Origin: Spirochaetaceae bacterium
GTDB lineage: Bacteria; Spirochaetota; Spirochaetia; Treponematales; Breznakiellaceae
Reading direction: 5' to 3'
Length of the DNA: 15,179 nucleotides
Assembly (NCBI GenBank): GCA_031255395.1
Contig: JAIRSQ010000205.1
Span: forward strand, 1-15,179
In this document: in pieces, positions 7,078-13,813 of the stretch
Numbering within the stretch: the first letter of the stretch is position 1
Layout of the letters: each line of letters begins with the position of its first letter
Notes under the pieces: model-generated
The model's database searches: none
What the model was told of the DNA's origin: nothing
Seen by the model: the letters and a program-made list of their open reading frames with translations, nothing else
Translations under genes and position numbers: made by a program

Positions 7078-7933
7078 TTTTCCTTACCCTATAGGACGCC
7101 GTACCCGTTCTAAAATCCAATTCGTCAAGAACCGTTCCCTTATCGCTAAGCACGTCCAGCAATAACAGCAAATACCGAAGGCTGTCTTCGGTTATATGCC
7201 ATCCCATACGAATCTTAACCGGATTGTGCGCCGGATACAAGGTTAAATCGTAAGCGCCGTACTTTGTTTTGCTCACATGAATTTCGGAAATTGCCGACAG
7301 CAGTTCAGGCGCGTTTGTGCGCAGCGCTTGCAGTTCGGCAAACAGCGGCGCAAGGAATTCCGGCAGGCGCAGTCCGGGAGTAACTTCTTCAAACACGACG
7401 CCGGATATTACGGGAAGCCCGACGCCGTACGAAACGTCGCCGTCCGCGCCAACCTTAAACAGTACGCCGTCTTTGTCGAAAAAGACTGGGAGCGTCCTGC
7501 CGTTTACGTCCGCTGTCGCCGCCGCGACCGGAGAGCGGGTCTTAATGACGATCTCCACGCTGTCGGGGAAATGCTTTATCACCTCGGCCGTTTCGACAAG
7601 CGGAATCTTGGACAGAGCTTCCTCTGCGGCGCGGGCGTTCACGGACATAAACGAAGACTGCGAATCTATGCCGGCCAGTTCCAACGCCGTAGCCCTCGGT
7701 ATGCCGTCAAGGCCCTTTATGTCAACCGCGCCGAGCGGCATACAGGGACTGACAACAAAGAGCCACAGCAGTTCTCCAGCCAGCAGGATAGAACAGGCAA
7801 GCAGTATACGTTTCAGCGGTTTTTCAAATTTAAAATTTTCTTTTTCGTCCGTTCCGGCAACACTCGAATCGATGTCTTCTTCCAACGCGGCGTTGTATTC
7901 CATCGCTGCCTTATAACTCACCATAGACTCCAT
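7064..7933 (-). CDS. ftsQ: Cell division protein FtsQ/DivIB
   Basis: FtsQ is a bitopic membrane protein linking early and late divisome components, with FtsL and FtsB as usual partners. The acidic cytoplasmic N-terminus (about 1-40) is followed by a single membrane segment (about 42-62, KRILLACSILLAGELLWLFV). A POTRA domain follows at about 66-138, including AVDIKGLDG, IPLVETAEVIKHFPDSVEIVI and KTRSP. The rest is the beta domain (GAYDLTLYPAHNPVKIRMG). At 289 residues it is slightly longer than E. coli FtsQ. ATG 7933 overlaps the end of ftsW by 23 nt. The ATG at 7903 lies just after the ftsW stop, has AAGG nearby, and is an equally possible start that would trim ten residues. The identity rests on architecture and position, as sequence conservation in this family is low. 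Confidence 0.9.
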   Translation of the reverse strand: MESMVSYKAAMEYNAALEEDIDSSVAGTDEKENFKFEKPLKRILLACSILLAGELLWLFVVSPCMPLGAVDIKGLDGIPRATALELAGIDSQSSFMSVNARAAEEALSKIPLVETAEVIKHFPDSVEIVIKTRSPVAAATADVNGRTLPVFFDKDGVLFKVGADGDVSYGVGLPVISGVVFEEVTPGLRLPEFLAPLFAELQALRTNAPELLSAISEIHVSKTKYGAYDLTLYPAHNPVKIRMGWHITEDSLRYLLLLLDVLSDKGTVLDELDFRTGTASYRVRKNGQN

Positions 7934-9077
7934 TATTCAAATAATCGTTCTTTTCGTAAGACGTTCCAGCGCGTGAAACGTTAAGTATAAACCCTGACAT
8001 GACCAGCGTGATGATGAGCGAGGAACCTCCGGCTGAAAAGAACGGGAGCGGCACTCCAGTTGCGGGCACCGTGCCGGATACGACAGCGATGTTAAGCAGC
8101 GTCTGCGTAACGATGGAGGTTACCATGCCGCAGGCCGCGAGGCGGGCGAAAGCGCTGTCTGCCCTTAGCGCGGCCCGGTAGCCGCGCCATGCGAAAAACG
8201 CGAATACAAGAATGAATATGACGACTCCCAAAAATCCGCCTTCTTCGGAATATGCCGAAAAGATAAAATCGCTTTGAACCTCCGGCACGCTGACAATTTT
8301 GCGCGTGCCCTGGCCGATGCCTTTTCCCCAGAATCCGCCCGAGCTAACCGTCAGTACCGAAGCTTGAACCTGGTAGCCCGCTCCCAGCGGCTCCCAGTCC
8401 GGCCATACAAAACTTATCAGCCTGCGGAGGCGGTGCTCTTTCGTTAATACAAGCAGAAAAGAAATCGGCAGGAATATGATCACCGCGCTGAAAAAATACC
8501 GTTTTTTTATTCCGGCAAGAAAGAAAATAAAAAGCGCGTTGACAGTGATGAACAGCGCGGTGGAAAAGTTGTTTTGCAGCAGTATCAGCGTAAAAAACAA
8601 CGCCGTTACCAGAGTGGGCGGCAGCACGCCGGACACGAAAGAATCCAGTTTTTCCCTTTTTTTATCGAATATGTGGGCAAGGTAGAGCGGCAGAACCAGT
8701 TTTACCAGTTCGGAGGGCTGGAACGAAAAATCGCCAAAGCCTATCCAGCGGGACGCGCCGTTAATGTTCATGCCTATGCCCGGCACAAATGTCATCAGGC
8801 AAAGAACCGCGACGGCGCACAACAGGAATTTTATTGACGAGCGGAGCGTTTTCGCGTTTATATTGGCGGCGACAAAGAACAGGACAAACCCGATGACCGC
8901 CCGCGCAAACTGGCGCGAAACGATACGCCAGCGGTCCCCGCCATACCATAATTCCGCAAACGTATACGAAGCCGAATAAAGCGTCGCCAGACCCGCGCCG
9001 GTAAGCAAAACCACGCATATTAAAAACGCATGGTCAAAAGGCGCTTTTCTGACCGCGCCGTCAACCGAAAAATTCAT
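7911..9077 (-). CDS. ftsW: Septal peptidoglycan glycosyltransferase FtsW (SEDS family)
   Basis: FtsW polymerises lipid II into glycan strands at the septum, together with a class B penicillin-binding protein. The 388-residue protein is strongly hydrophobic with about ten membrane segments. SEDS hallmarks are GASRWIGFGDFSFQPSELVK, then GKGIGQGTRKIVSVPEVQSD with DFIFSAYSEEGGFLG, and finally PLPFFSAGGSSL near the C-terminus. Division context favours FtsW over RodA. I prefer ATG 9077, directly behind GGGGGAGGG, although that spacing is very short. A TTG at 9116, 4 nt after the mraY stop, would add 13 residues but has no ribosome site. The cognate PBP (ftsI) is not in this window. Confidence 0.93.
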   Translation of the reverse strand: MNFSVDGAVRKAPFDHAFLICVVLLTGAGLATLYSASYTFAELWYGGDRWRIVSRQFARAVIGFVLFFVAANINAKTLRSSIKFLLCAVAVLCLMTFVPGIGMNINGASRWIGFGDFSFQPSELVKLVLPLYLAHIFDKKREKLDSFVSGVLPPTLVTALFFTLILLQNNFSTALFITVNALFIFFLAGIKKRYFFSAVIIFLPISFLLVLTKEHRLRRLISFVWPDWEPLGAGYQVQASVLTVSSGGFWGKGIGQGTRKIVSVPEVQSDFIFSAYSEEGGFLGVVIFILVFAFFAWRGYRAALRADSAFARLAACGMVTSIVTQTLLNIAVVSGTVPATGVPLPFFSAGGSSLIITLVMSGFILNVSRAGTSYEKNDYLNNGVYGEL

Positions 9078-9120
9078 CCCTCCCCCATGAAACGCACCGA
9101 AATAAACCGCCCTCAATATA

Positions 9121-10197
9121 TCATTGAATCTTTAACGTTGACAAGGCTATTATCGCGAATAAACCGCCAAGTATCCAGAATCTAACGACCACCTTTGTTT
9201 CGGCCCAACCAGACATTTCAAAATGATGATGAAGCGGCGCCATATTGAACACGCGCTTCTTTTTCATTTTATAAACCAGCACCTGAATGATGACTGACGC
9301 CGCCTCCAACACGAAAACGCCGCCCGCTATCAAAACAAGTATTTCTTTTTTTATTAGCAAAGATATGACCGCTATGACCCCGCCAAGGGAAAGGCTTCCG
9401 ACATCGCCCATAAAAACGTCGGCGGGGTGGGCGTTGAACCACAGGAAGCCTACGCACGCTCCGACGCATGCAAAACTGAACACTGTAAGCTCTCCCGCGC
9501 CCGGTATATGCGGAATCCCGAGATACTGCGAATAGTCGGCGCGGCCTGAAAGGTATGTTAGTATCGCGAGGCTGATAAAAACAAATATCAGGAGACCGGA
9601 GGCAAGCCCGTCGAGGCCGTCGCTCAAATTTACGGCGTTGCTTTCCCCGACAATAAGCAGCACGGCAAACGGCACCCACAGCCAGCCCATGTCGACGACC
9701 GGATTCTTGAAAAACGGCAGATACAGGGCCGTGGAATTCTTTTCGTGGCAGTACAGGTACAGAACGATGACTGACGCCGCCAAAAATTGCAGGACAAGTT
9801 TTAGCAGCGCCGGAAGCCCGCGCGAATCGCGACATTTTATCTTTAAGGAGTCATCAATAAAGCCAATCGCTCCGAACACGACGAACGTGATAATCGTGAG
9901 CCATACCTTTGAATTGTCCAAATCCATCCAAAGCAGCGCCGAGACAAGCACGGAAATGATTATAAATAGGCCGCCCATAGTCGGCGTTCCGCCTTTTTTT
10001 AGATGGGTCGGAGGGCCGTCATCTCTGACGGACTGCCCTAACTTTAATTTTCGCAGGGCTTCGACGATGGGAGGGCCGAACAGGAAACAGAGCAGAAGCG
10101 TGCAAAGGGCCGCGTAAGCGCCCCTGAATGTTATATATTGAAATACGTTAAATCCTGTCCAATGCCTGACCAGCGGGTAAAAAAATTTATAAAACAC
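9121..10197 (-). CDS. mraY: Phospho-N-acetylmuramoyl-pentapeptide transferase MraY
   Basis: MraY transfers phospho-MurNAc-pentapeptide from UDP to undecaprenyl phosphate, making lipid I at the inner face of the membrane. The 358-residue polytopic protein carries all family signatures. These are DDGPPTHLKKGGTPTMGG (about 59-76), the Mg-binding DD in GFIDDSLK (115-116), NLSDGLDGLASG (190-201), FMGDVGSLSLGG (262-273) and the uridine-site PLHHHFE (321-327). The start is GTG at 10197, behind AGGGGT at normal spacing. The gap to murF is 38 nt and to the downstream ftsW frame only a few bases. The substrate is made by MurF encoded just upstream. Confidence 0.98.
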   Translation of the reverse strand: MFYKFFYPLVRHWTGFNVFQYITFRGAYAALCTLLLCFLFGPPIVEALRKLKLGQSVRDDGPPTHLKKGGTPTMGGLFIIISVLVSALLWMDLDNSKVWLTIITFVVFGAIGFIDDSLKIKCRDSRGLPALLKLVLQFLAASVIVLYLYCHEKNSTALYLPFFKNPVVDMGWLWVPFAVLLIVGESNAVNLSDGLDGLASGLLIFVFISLAILTYLSGRADYSQYLGIPHIPGAGELTVFSFACVGACVGFLWFNAHPADVFMGDVGSLSLGGVIAVISLLIKKEILVLIAGGVFVLEAASVIIQVLVYKMKKKRVFNMAPLHHHFEMSGWAETKVVVRFWILGGLFAIIALSTLKIQ

Positions 10198-10235
10198 AAA
10201 ACACCCCTAAAACGCGGCGCGAACCCGCGGTTTGA

Positions 10236-11645
10236 TTACGGCAAAACCCTTTCTAACGCGCAGCTTCTGCTACCTTTCAACAGGATCATATCGCCCTTTT
10301 TTACGCAGCCAGTCAATTTTGACTTTAGCTCGTCAATATCGTTTGTATGAAACGCGAATTTGCCTTTCGCGTTCCGCAGTTTTTCGCAAGAAACTTTTGT
10401 TTCCTCGCCAAACAAAAAAACAGCGTCCGCCTTGGACGCGGCAAGCCGTTCTCCAAGCGCTCCGTGAGCGCGCTCTGAATCGCCGCCAAGTTCAAGCATT
10501 GAGCCGATGACGTACAAGCGCCGTCCGTTCCAGTCCGCCTCGTCGCAGAGCGATACGGCCTGTTCCATCGAATCGGGGTTGGCGTTGTAGCAGTCCCGCA
10601 CGACGGTAACGTCTCCGTCAAGAATACTGACGATTTCGCCTCTGCCAAACAGCGGTTTGGCAGAGGCGAGGCCAGTCCGCACGGCCTCGTCGCTCGCGCC
10701 GGCAGCCTCCGCGACGGCGGCTGCGGCAAGAGCGTTTAGCAGATTATGTCCGCCAGGCAGCGCGAAATCCGCCTTTACGCCGTTCCATACGATTACGCTG
10801 CCGTAAAGCCCCTTCGACTCCGCGCCGCCGAATTTTTTTGAGGCCGTCCTTCCGAAACGTACGAGCCTTCCGTTCACGCCTTCCGCAAGAAATTCCGCGA
10901 ACGGGCCGCTCTCCGGCAGGATAGCGAGCTCTTTTCCGGTAAACCTTGAAAAAACCGACTTTTTTTCAAGGGCTATGCCGCGCTCACTGCCTATAAGGCC
11001 GATATGAGCGGAGCCAGTATTCGTAACAAGCGCGATTTGCGGCCTTAAAACGGCGGCAAGCTCCGCGATCTCGCCCTTTCTGTTCATGCCCATCTCGAAA
11101 ACGCCGATCCGGTGTTCCGCGCGAACGCGGAACAGCGAGAGCGGCAACCCCGAATCGGAGTTGAGATTGCCGCTGTTGAATGCCACGCTCCGTTCTGCCC
11201 CGATCATCGCGGCGGTAAGTTCCTTAGTCGTCGTCTTACCGGAAGAACCGGTTATGCCGATACGGAGCAGGCTAGGAAAGCGGTCAATATAGGCCGCCGC
11301 CAGCGCTTGTAACAGCGCTAGCTGCCCGATACCCGTCCTTGCCTCAAGCAGGACAGGCCGCGTTCCCCGCCTTCGCACCGCCTCGTCGACGGCTTCGGCA
11401 ACGGCAAAGACGCCTGTTTTGGAGACGTCAACAACGGCTCCGGCGGCGCCCGCCCTGAAAGCGTCCCGCACGAAGGCGTGGCCGTCGCTTCTTTCGCCCG
11501 GCAACGCGAAAAACAACGCTCCCGGAGCGGCTTCACGCGAATCGGCGCATACCGAATCGAACCCGCGGTACGCCGGCGTCTCGTCTTCCGAGGGCAAAAT
11601 CTTAAAAAACGGAAGCGCGGCGGCTTCCGCAAACGTCATCAACAT
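10236..11645 (-). CDS. murF: UDP-N-acetylmuramoyl-tripeptide--D-alanyl-D-alanine ligase MurF
   Basis: MurF is the last cytoplasmic Mur ligase and adds D-Ala-D-Ala to UDP-MurNAc-tripeptide using ATP. The 469-residue protein shows the N-terminal substrate domain (FDSVCADSREAAPGALFFALPG and DGHAFV). The ATP-binding P-loop is GITGSSGKTTTKE (about 130-142), followed by the FEMGMNRKGEI segment typical of MurF. The ligase C-terminal domain has DCYNANPDSM (about 351-360) and GSMLELG. The start ATG at 11645 follows GAGGG with an 8-nt spacer; a second ATG two codons on is an alternative. It follows ftsL by 22 nt. MurC, MurD and MurE are not in the window. A 34-bp palindrome lies in the C-terminal domain. 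Confidence 0.97.
   Translation of the reverse strand: MLMTFAEAAALPFFKILPSEDETPAYRGFDSVCADSREAAPGALFFALPGERSDGHAFVRDAFRAGAAGAVVDVSKTGVFAVAEAVDEAVRRRGTRPVLLEARTGIGQLALLQALAAAYIDRFPSLLRIGITGSSGKTTTKELTAAMIGAERSVAFNSGNLNSDSGLPLSLFRVRAEHRIGVFEMGMNRKGEIAELAAVLRPQIALVTNTGSAHIGLIGSERGIALEKKSVFSRFTGKELAILPESGPFAEFLAEGVNGRLVRFGRTASKKFGGAESKGLYGSVIVWNGVKADFALPGGHNLLNALAAAAVAEAAGASDEAVRTGLASAKPLFGRGEIVSILDGDVTVVRDCYNANPDSMEQAVSLCDEADWNGRRLYVIGSMLELGGDSERAHGALGERLAASKADAVFLFGEETKVSCEKLRNAKGKFAFHTNDIDELKSKLTGCVKKGDMILLKGSRSCALERVLP
10636..10669. repeat. Perfect inverted repeat inside murF (15-bp arms, 4-bp loop)
   Basis: TCGCCTCTGCCAAAC (10636-10650) and GTTTGGCAGAGGCGA (10655-10669) are exact complements around AGCG. 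The segment codes for LASAKPLFGRGEI of murF. A 15-bp perfect arm is unexpected in coding DNA. Its core (CTCTGCCAAAC) resembles the arm of the intergenic hairpin at 13712-13747 (CTCTTCCAAAAC). Confidence 0.85.
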
Positions 11646-11667
11646 TCAAACAACCCTCGCCGGCGGG

Positions 11668-11940
11668 CTAGGGAGCTATGACTATTTGAAGCACGTCTTC
11701 GGGCGGCTTCTTTTTTAGACCCAAATCGAGTCTCGCGTGCCTGTCTATGCGGGCAGGCGATGACAGCGCCGTTATGTCGGTGATGAGCCGCTTGTTACGG
11801 TTGACCCACTCCTCCTGCTGTTCGGTAAGGGCGCGAATTTCCCGTTGCAAAGTTGCGTACCGCGCCGACTGCCAAATCACCGCTCCCAGCGAAAGAGGTA
11901 TGCTCAACGCCATCGCGTACAAAAAAATATTACGTCCCAT
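11668..11940 (-). CDS. ftsL: FtsL-like cell division protein
   Basis: This small bitopic protein of 90 residues has a short cytoplasmic tip and one membrane helix at about 5-24 (IFLYAMALSIPLSLGAVIW). A coiled-coil stretch follows at about 28-58 (ATLQREIRALTEQQEEWVNRN), then a short C-terminal part with IDRHARLDLGLKKKPPED. That last pattern resembles the A-R-x-x-L-G-[ML] motif of FtsL/DivIC proteins. FtsL works with FtsQ and FtsB to activate the septal synthase. The gene lies exactly where ftsL sits in dcw clusters, 15 nt after rsmH, with GGGGG before the ATG. The family is poorly conserved, so the call rests on architecture and place; a FtsB/DivIC name is the alternative. Confidence 0.82.
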   Translation of the reverse strand: MGRNIFLYAMALSIPLSLGAVIWQSARYATLQREIRALTEQQEEWVNRNKRLITDITALSSPARIDRHARLDLGLKKKPPEDVLQIVIAP

Positions 11941-11955
11941 AAAACCCCCGGACAG

Positions 11956-12930
11956 CTACAGTTTTTCAAGCGCCCTCAGCTTCGCGCTCCGCGAAGGCGG
12001 ATTGGATTGAACCTCAGCCTTGGACGGGAGCGCCGGTTTTGGAGTAAGCAACAGCGCTTTCTTGACTATCGGCATTTCCGGGGTAGCGTAAAAGCCGTTC
12101 CTGCAGCCGTCCGCCTGAGTTCCGTTACGAAAACCGGCGGCGGCGCGGAAAAATCTTTTTACGACGCGATCTTCAAGCGAATTGTACGTTATAACGCCCA
12201 TTCTGCCGCCCTGCCGCAACGCGTTGAAAGCGGCCTGAAGCAGGCCGGGCAACTTTTCAATCTCGCCGTTAGCCGCGACCCGCAGGGCCTGAAACGTCTT
12301 TGTCGCCGGATGAAGCCTTCCGTGCCTGCAAGCGGCGGGAACGGCATCCCAAACGATACGTTCCAGCATATCGGCGCTTGCGACAGGAACCTTGCGTCTC
12401 GCCTCGACAATAGCCCGCGCTATGCGCCGCGAATGGCGTTCGCCCGCGTTAAAAAACAGCAGGCCGGCAATCTCGGCCTCGCTAAAGCGGGCAAGAATTT
12501 CGGCGGCGGACAGGCCGTTTTCGGTATCAATCCTCATATCCAAAGGCTCGTCGCTTCTGAAACTGAACCCTCTGTCTCCTTGCCGGTAATGGTAAAGGGA
12601 CACCCCCAAATCCAAAAGGATGATACCCGGCGATACTGTACCGCGCGGCGCGTCAGACACTCTCTCGGTGCCAAAACGGGATAAAAAATCCTGAGCCCAT
12701 CCCCGGTAAAACTCTATCCGTCCGCCAAATTCTTTCAGCCGCTCGCGGGCCGCTTCTAAGACCTCCTTGTCGGCGTCTATCCCCGTTATACGAACATCGG
12801 GAAAACGCCCCAAAAATAACGCGCTATGGCCCCCTTCGCCAAGCGTGCAGTCGATCATGTATTCGCCCGCTTCCTGCGGAGCAAGGAAGCGGATGACCTC
12901 CTCCGGCAACGCCGGAGTGTGAAAAACCAT
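11956..12930 (-). CDS. rsmH: 16S rRNA (cytosine-1402-N4)-methyltransferase RsmH
   Basis: RsmH (MraW) uses S-adenosylmethionine to methylate N4 of C1402 in the ribosomal decoding centre. The protein has 324 residues. The start HTPALPEEVI is typical. The SAM-binding motif is DCTLGEGGHS (27-36), followed by GIDADKEVL. Further signatures are LLDLGVS (105-111), RGFSFRSDEPLDMRID (120-135), GERHSRRIARAIVEAR and KTFQALRVAANGE. The C-terminus is PPSRSAKLRALEKL. One oddity: the usual [FY]-H-S-L-E-D-R motif reads YNSLEDR here, with Asn at about 250. ATG 12930 follows GGGAGG with a 10-nt spacer. The gene sits 71 nt after mraZ and 15 nt before ftsL. Confidence 0.97.
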   Translation of the reverse strand: MVFHTPALPEEVIRFLAPQEAGEYMIDCTLGEGGHSALFLGRFPDVRITGIDADKEVLEAARERLKEFGGRIEFYRGWAQDFLSRFGTERVSDAPRGTVSPGIILLDLGVSLYHYRQGDRGFSFRSDEPLDMRIDTENGLSAAEILARFSEAEIAGLLFFNAGERHSRRIARAIVEARRKVPVASADMLERIVWDAVPAACRHGRLHPATKTFQALRVAANGEIEKLPGLLQAAFNALRQGGRMGVITYNSLEDRVVKRFFRAAAGFRNGTQADGCRNGFYATPEMPIVKKALLLTPKPALPSKAEVQSNPPSRSAKLRALEKL

Positions 12931-12988
12931 AGAAATAGCGCCTCCCGCTACGAATGAACGCCTATGCCGTACACGGGCAAGGCATGAA

Positions 12989-13002
12989 ACCCGCTAGCGG
13001 GT
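12989..13002. repeat. 14-bp palindrome at the mraZ stop codon
   Basis: ACCCGCTAGCGGGT is fully self-complementary and begins at the last base of the mraZ stop codon. In mRNA it could form a 5-bp stem with a CTAG loop followed by UUC. That is too weak for a confident terminator but might adjust read-through into rsmH. Confidence 0.4.
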
Positions 13003-13436
13003 CAGAACAATTCGCCAAACTGTTCGGCGGCAAGGGCAAGGGTTTCTCCGTCCTCGCCTTCGTTGACAGCCTTGTAAACGGCGGCGTCCCAAATCTCGAC
13101 GCGCTGGCCCACGCCTATAATGACGCAGTCCCGTTTAAGGCCGGCGTACTCGCGTAAGCTCTGCGGTATCGAGAGGCGGCTTGACTTGTCGATCTCCGCC
13201 TCCGCCGCCCAGCCCAAAAAATGGCGCTGCATCTTACGCACATCCCGCAGCATTGGCGAGGCCTTTTCCCATTTTTCGGCGAATTCCCGCCACTTTTCGG
13301 GCGAATAGACCCACAAACATTGTTCGATGCCGCGGGTCATCACAAGACTGTCGCTAGACAGCGCCCGTTGCAACGACGCGGGGAAAGTGACGCGCCCCTT
13401 GTCGTCCAGCGTGTTAAAGTATCCGCCGTTAAGCAA
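13002..13436 (-). CDS. mraZ: Transcriptional regulator MraZ
   Basis: MraZ is an AbrB-fold protein that forms ring-like oligomers and, in E. coli, represses its own dcw promoter. The 144 residues hold the two expected half-repeats: NTLDDKGRVTFPASLQRAL near residue 10 and IDKSSRLSIPQSLREYAGL near residue 80. The start is TTG at 13436, five to six bases after AAGGAG; no ATG is available, and MLNGGYFNTLDDKGR matches the normal family N-terminus. It is the first gene of the cluster and lies about 95 nt downstream of the predicted transcription start, with a box array between that fits autoregulation. Confidence 0.97.
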   Translation of the reverse strand: MLNGGYFNTLDDKGRVTFPASLQRALSSDSLVMTRGIEQCLWVYSPEKWREFAEKWEKASPMLRDVRKMQRHFLGWAAEAEIDKSSRLSIPQSLREYAGLKRDCVIIGVGQRVEIWDAAVYKAVNEGEDGETLALAAEQFGELF

Positions 13437-13492
13437 GAACGCTCCTTACGCGCGCCGTTTTTCGTCTGCAATCTCTGGCAAACGGCAGTCCG

Positions 13493-13528
13493 CCACAATA
13501 TTCGCCACTATTCTCCACTTTTCGCCAC
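13493..13528 (-). promoter_or_regulatory. Putative MraZ operator: four GTGG boxes, three in exact 10-bp register
   Basis: On the minus strand GTGG occurs at 13528-13525, 13518-13515, 13508-13505 and 13496-13493. The first three sit in GTGG(C/A)GAA units exactly 10 bp apart; the fourth is shifted by 2 bp. MraZ sites known from E. coli (TGGG units) and Mollicutes (AAAGTG units) are likewise short G-rich direct repeats about one helical turn apart upstream of mraZ. The array starts just after the predicted transcription start, a natural position for repression. Confidence 0.8.
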
Positions 13529-13536
13529 ACAACTCT

Positions 13537-13565
13537 TTTATAAAACATAAGCTTTGTCTGGTCAA
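13537..13565 (-). promoter_or_regulatory. sigma-70-type promoter for the mraZ-led cluster
   Basis: Minus strand -35 TTGACC (13565-13560) and -10 TATAAA (13542-13537) are separated by exactly 17 bp, each a 5-of-6 consensus match. A/T runs lie upstream, as in an UP element. Transcription would begin near 13530, immediately before the GTGG boxes. Confidence 0.8.
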
Positions 13566-13711
13566 TTGGCTTTAACGAAAAATCACTGGCAAGAGAATTT
13601 TTTTTACGAACATTGGTAAACGAAAATTTAGTATTTAGCAGGTAAGGGAAAAGCCGGAATATGAAAACCGAGCGTTCTTTTTACACGTTTGCGGTGAATT
13701 TTTAGTATTTT

Positions 13712-13747
13712 GAGGCTCTTCCAAAACTTCAGTTTTGGAAGAGCCTC
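13712..13747. repeat. Perfect hairpin with 16-bp arms upstream of the dcw promoter
   Basis: GAGGCTCTTCCAAAAC (13712-13727) and GTTTTGGAAGAGCCTC (13732-13747) are exact complements around TTCA. Neither side ends in a clean T-run: plus strand continues TCTTGCG, minus strand AAAATACT. A dispersed palindromic repeat is at least as likely as a terminator, and the murF palindrome has a similar core. It lies between the decayed gene at the right and the mraZ promoter, so it could still insulate the cluster. Confidence 0.75.
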
Positions 13748-13763
13748 TCTTGCGTCGATTCGC

Positions 13764-13781
13764 CGGCAACGCCGGTTGCCG
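13764..13781. repeat. GC-rich hairpin downstream of the decayed gene
   Basis: CGGCAAC (13764-13770) and GTTGCCG (13775-13781) pair around GCCG, 33 nt after the stop of the minus-strand pseudogene. No T-run follows. The 13-mer CCGGCAACGCCGG at this spot also occurs in the rsmH coding region near 12903. Confidence 0.5.
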
Positions 13782-13813
13782 CCATAGGACGCGGAAGCCT
13801 TGCGCTAGTACGT

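Larger units (their letters stand above)
13437..13813. other. Gene-free control region upstream of the dcw cluster
   Basis: This 377-nt stretch holds no convincing gene on either strand. It contains the mraZ leader, the MraZ-box array, the mraZ promoter with A/T-rich sequence upstream of it, and two hairpins. It also carries a 10-bp direct repeat TTTAGTATTT (13627-13636 and 13701-13710). Between about 13566 and 13711 it is clearly more AT-rich than the surrounding genes. Confidence 0.8.

Noticed and set aside
11645..11668. A missing ftsI between ftsL and murF, looked for as a degraded remnant
   Set aside because: Only 22 nt separate the two genes; no room for a remnant.
11845..12684. Plus-strand open frame of 279 codons opposite rsmH
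   Set aside because: Composition and lack of motifs show it to be the complement of rsmH codons.
13493..13528. Phased repeats considered as the start of a CRISPR array
   Set aside because: Units are only 10 bp, there are no spacers of 25-40 bp, and position beside mraZ explains them as regulator boxes.
13712..13747. Hairpin considered as a classical intrinsic terminator
   Set aside because: Neither strand has a T-run directly after the stem, so I listed it as a repeat.
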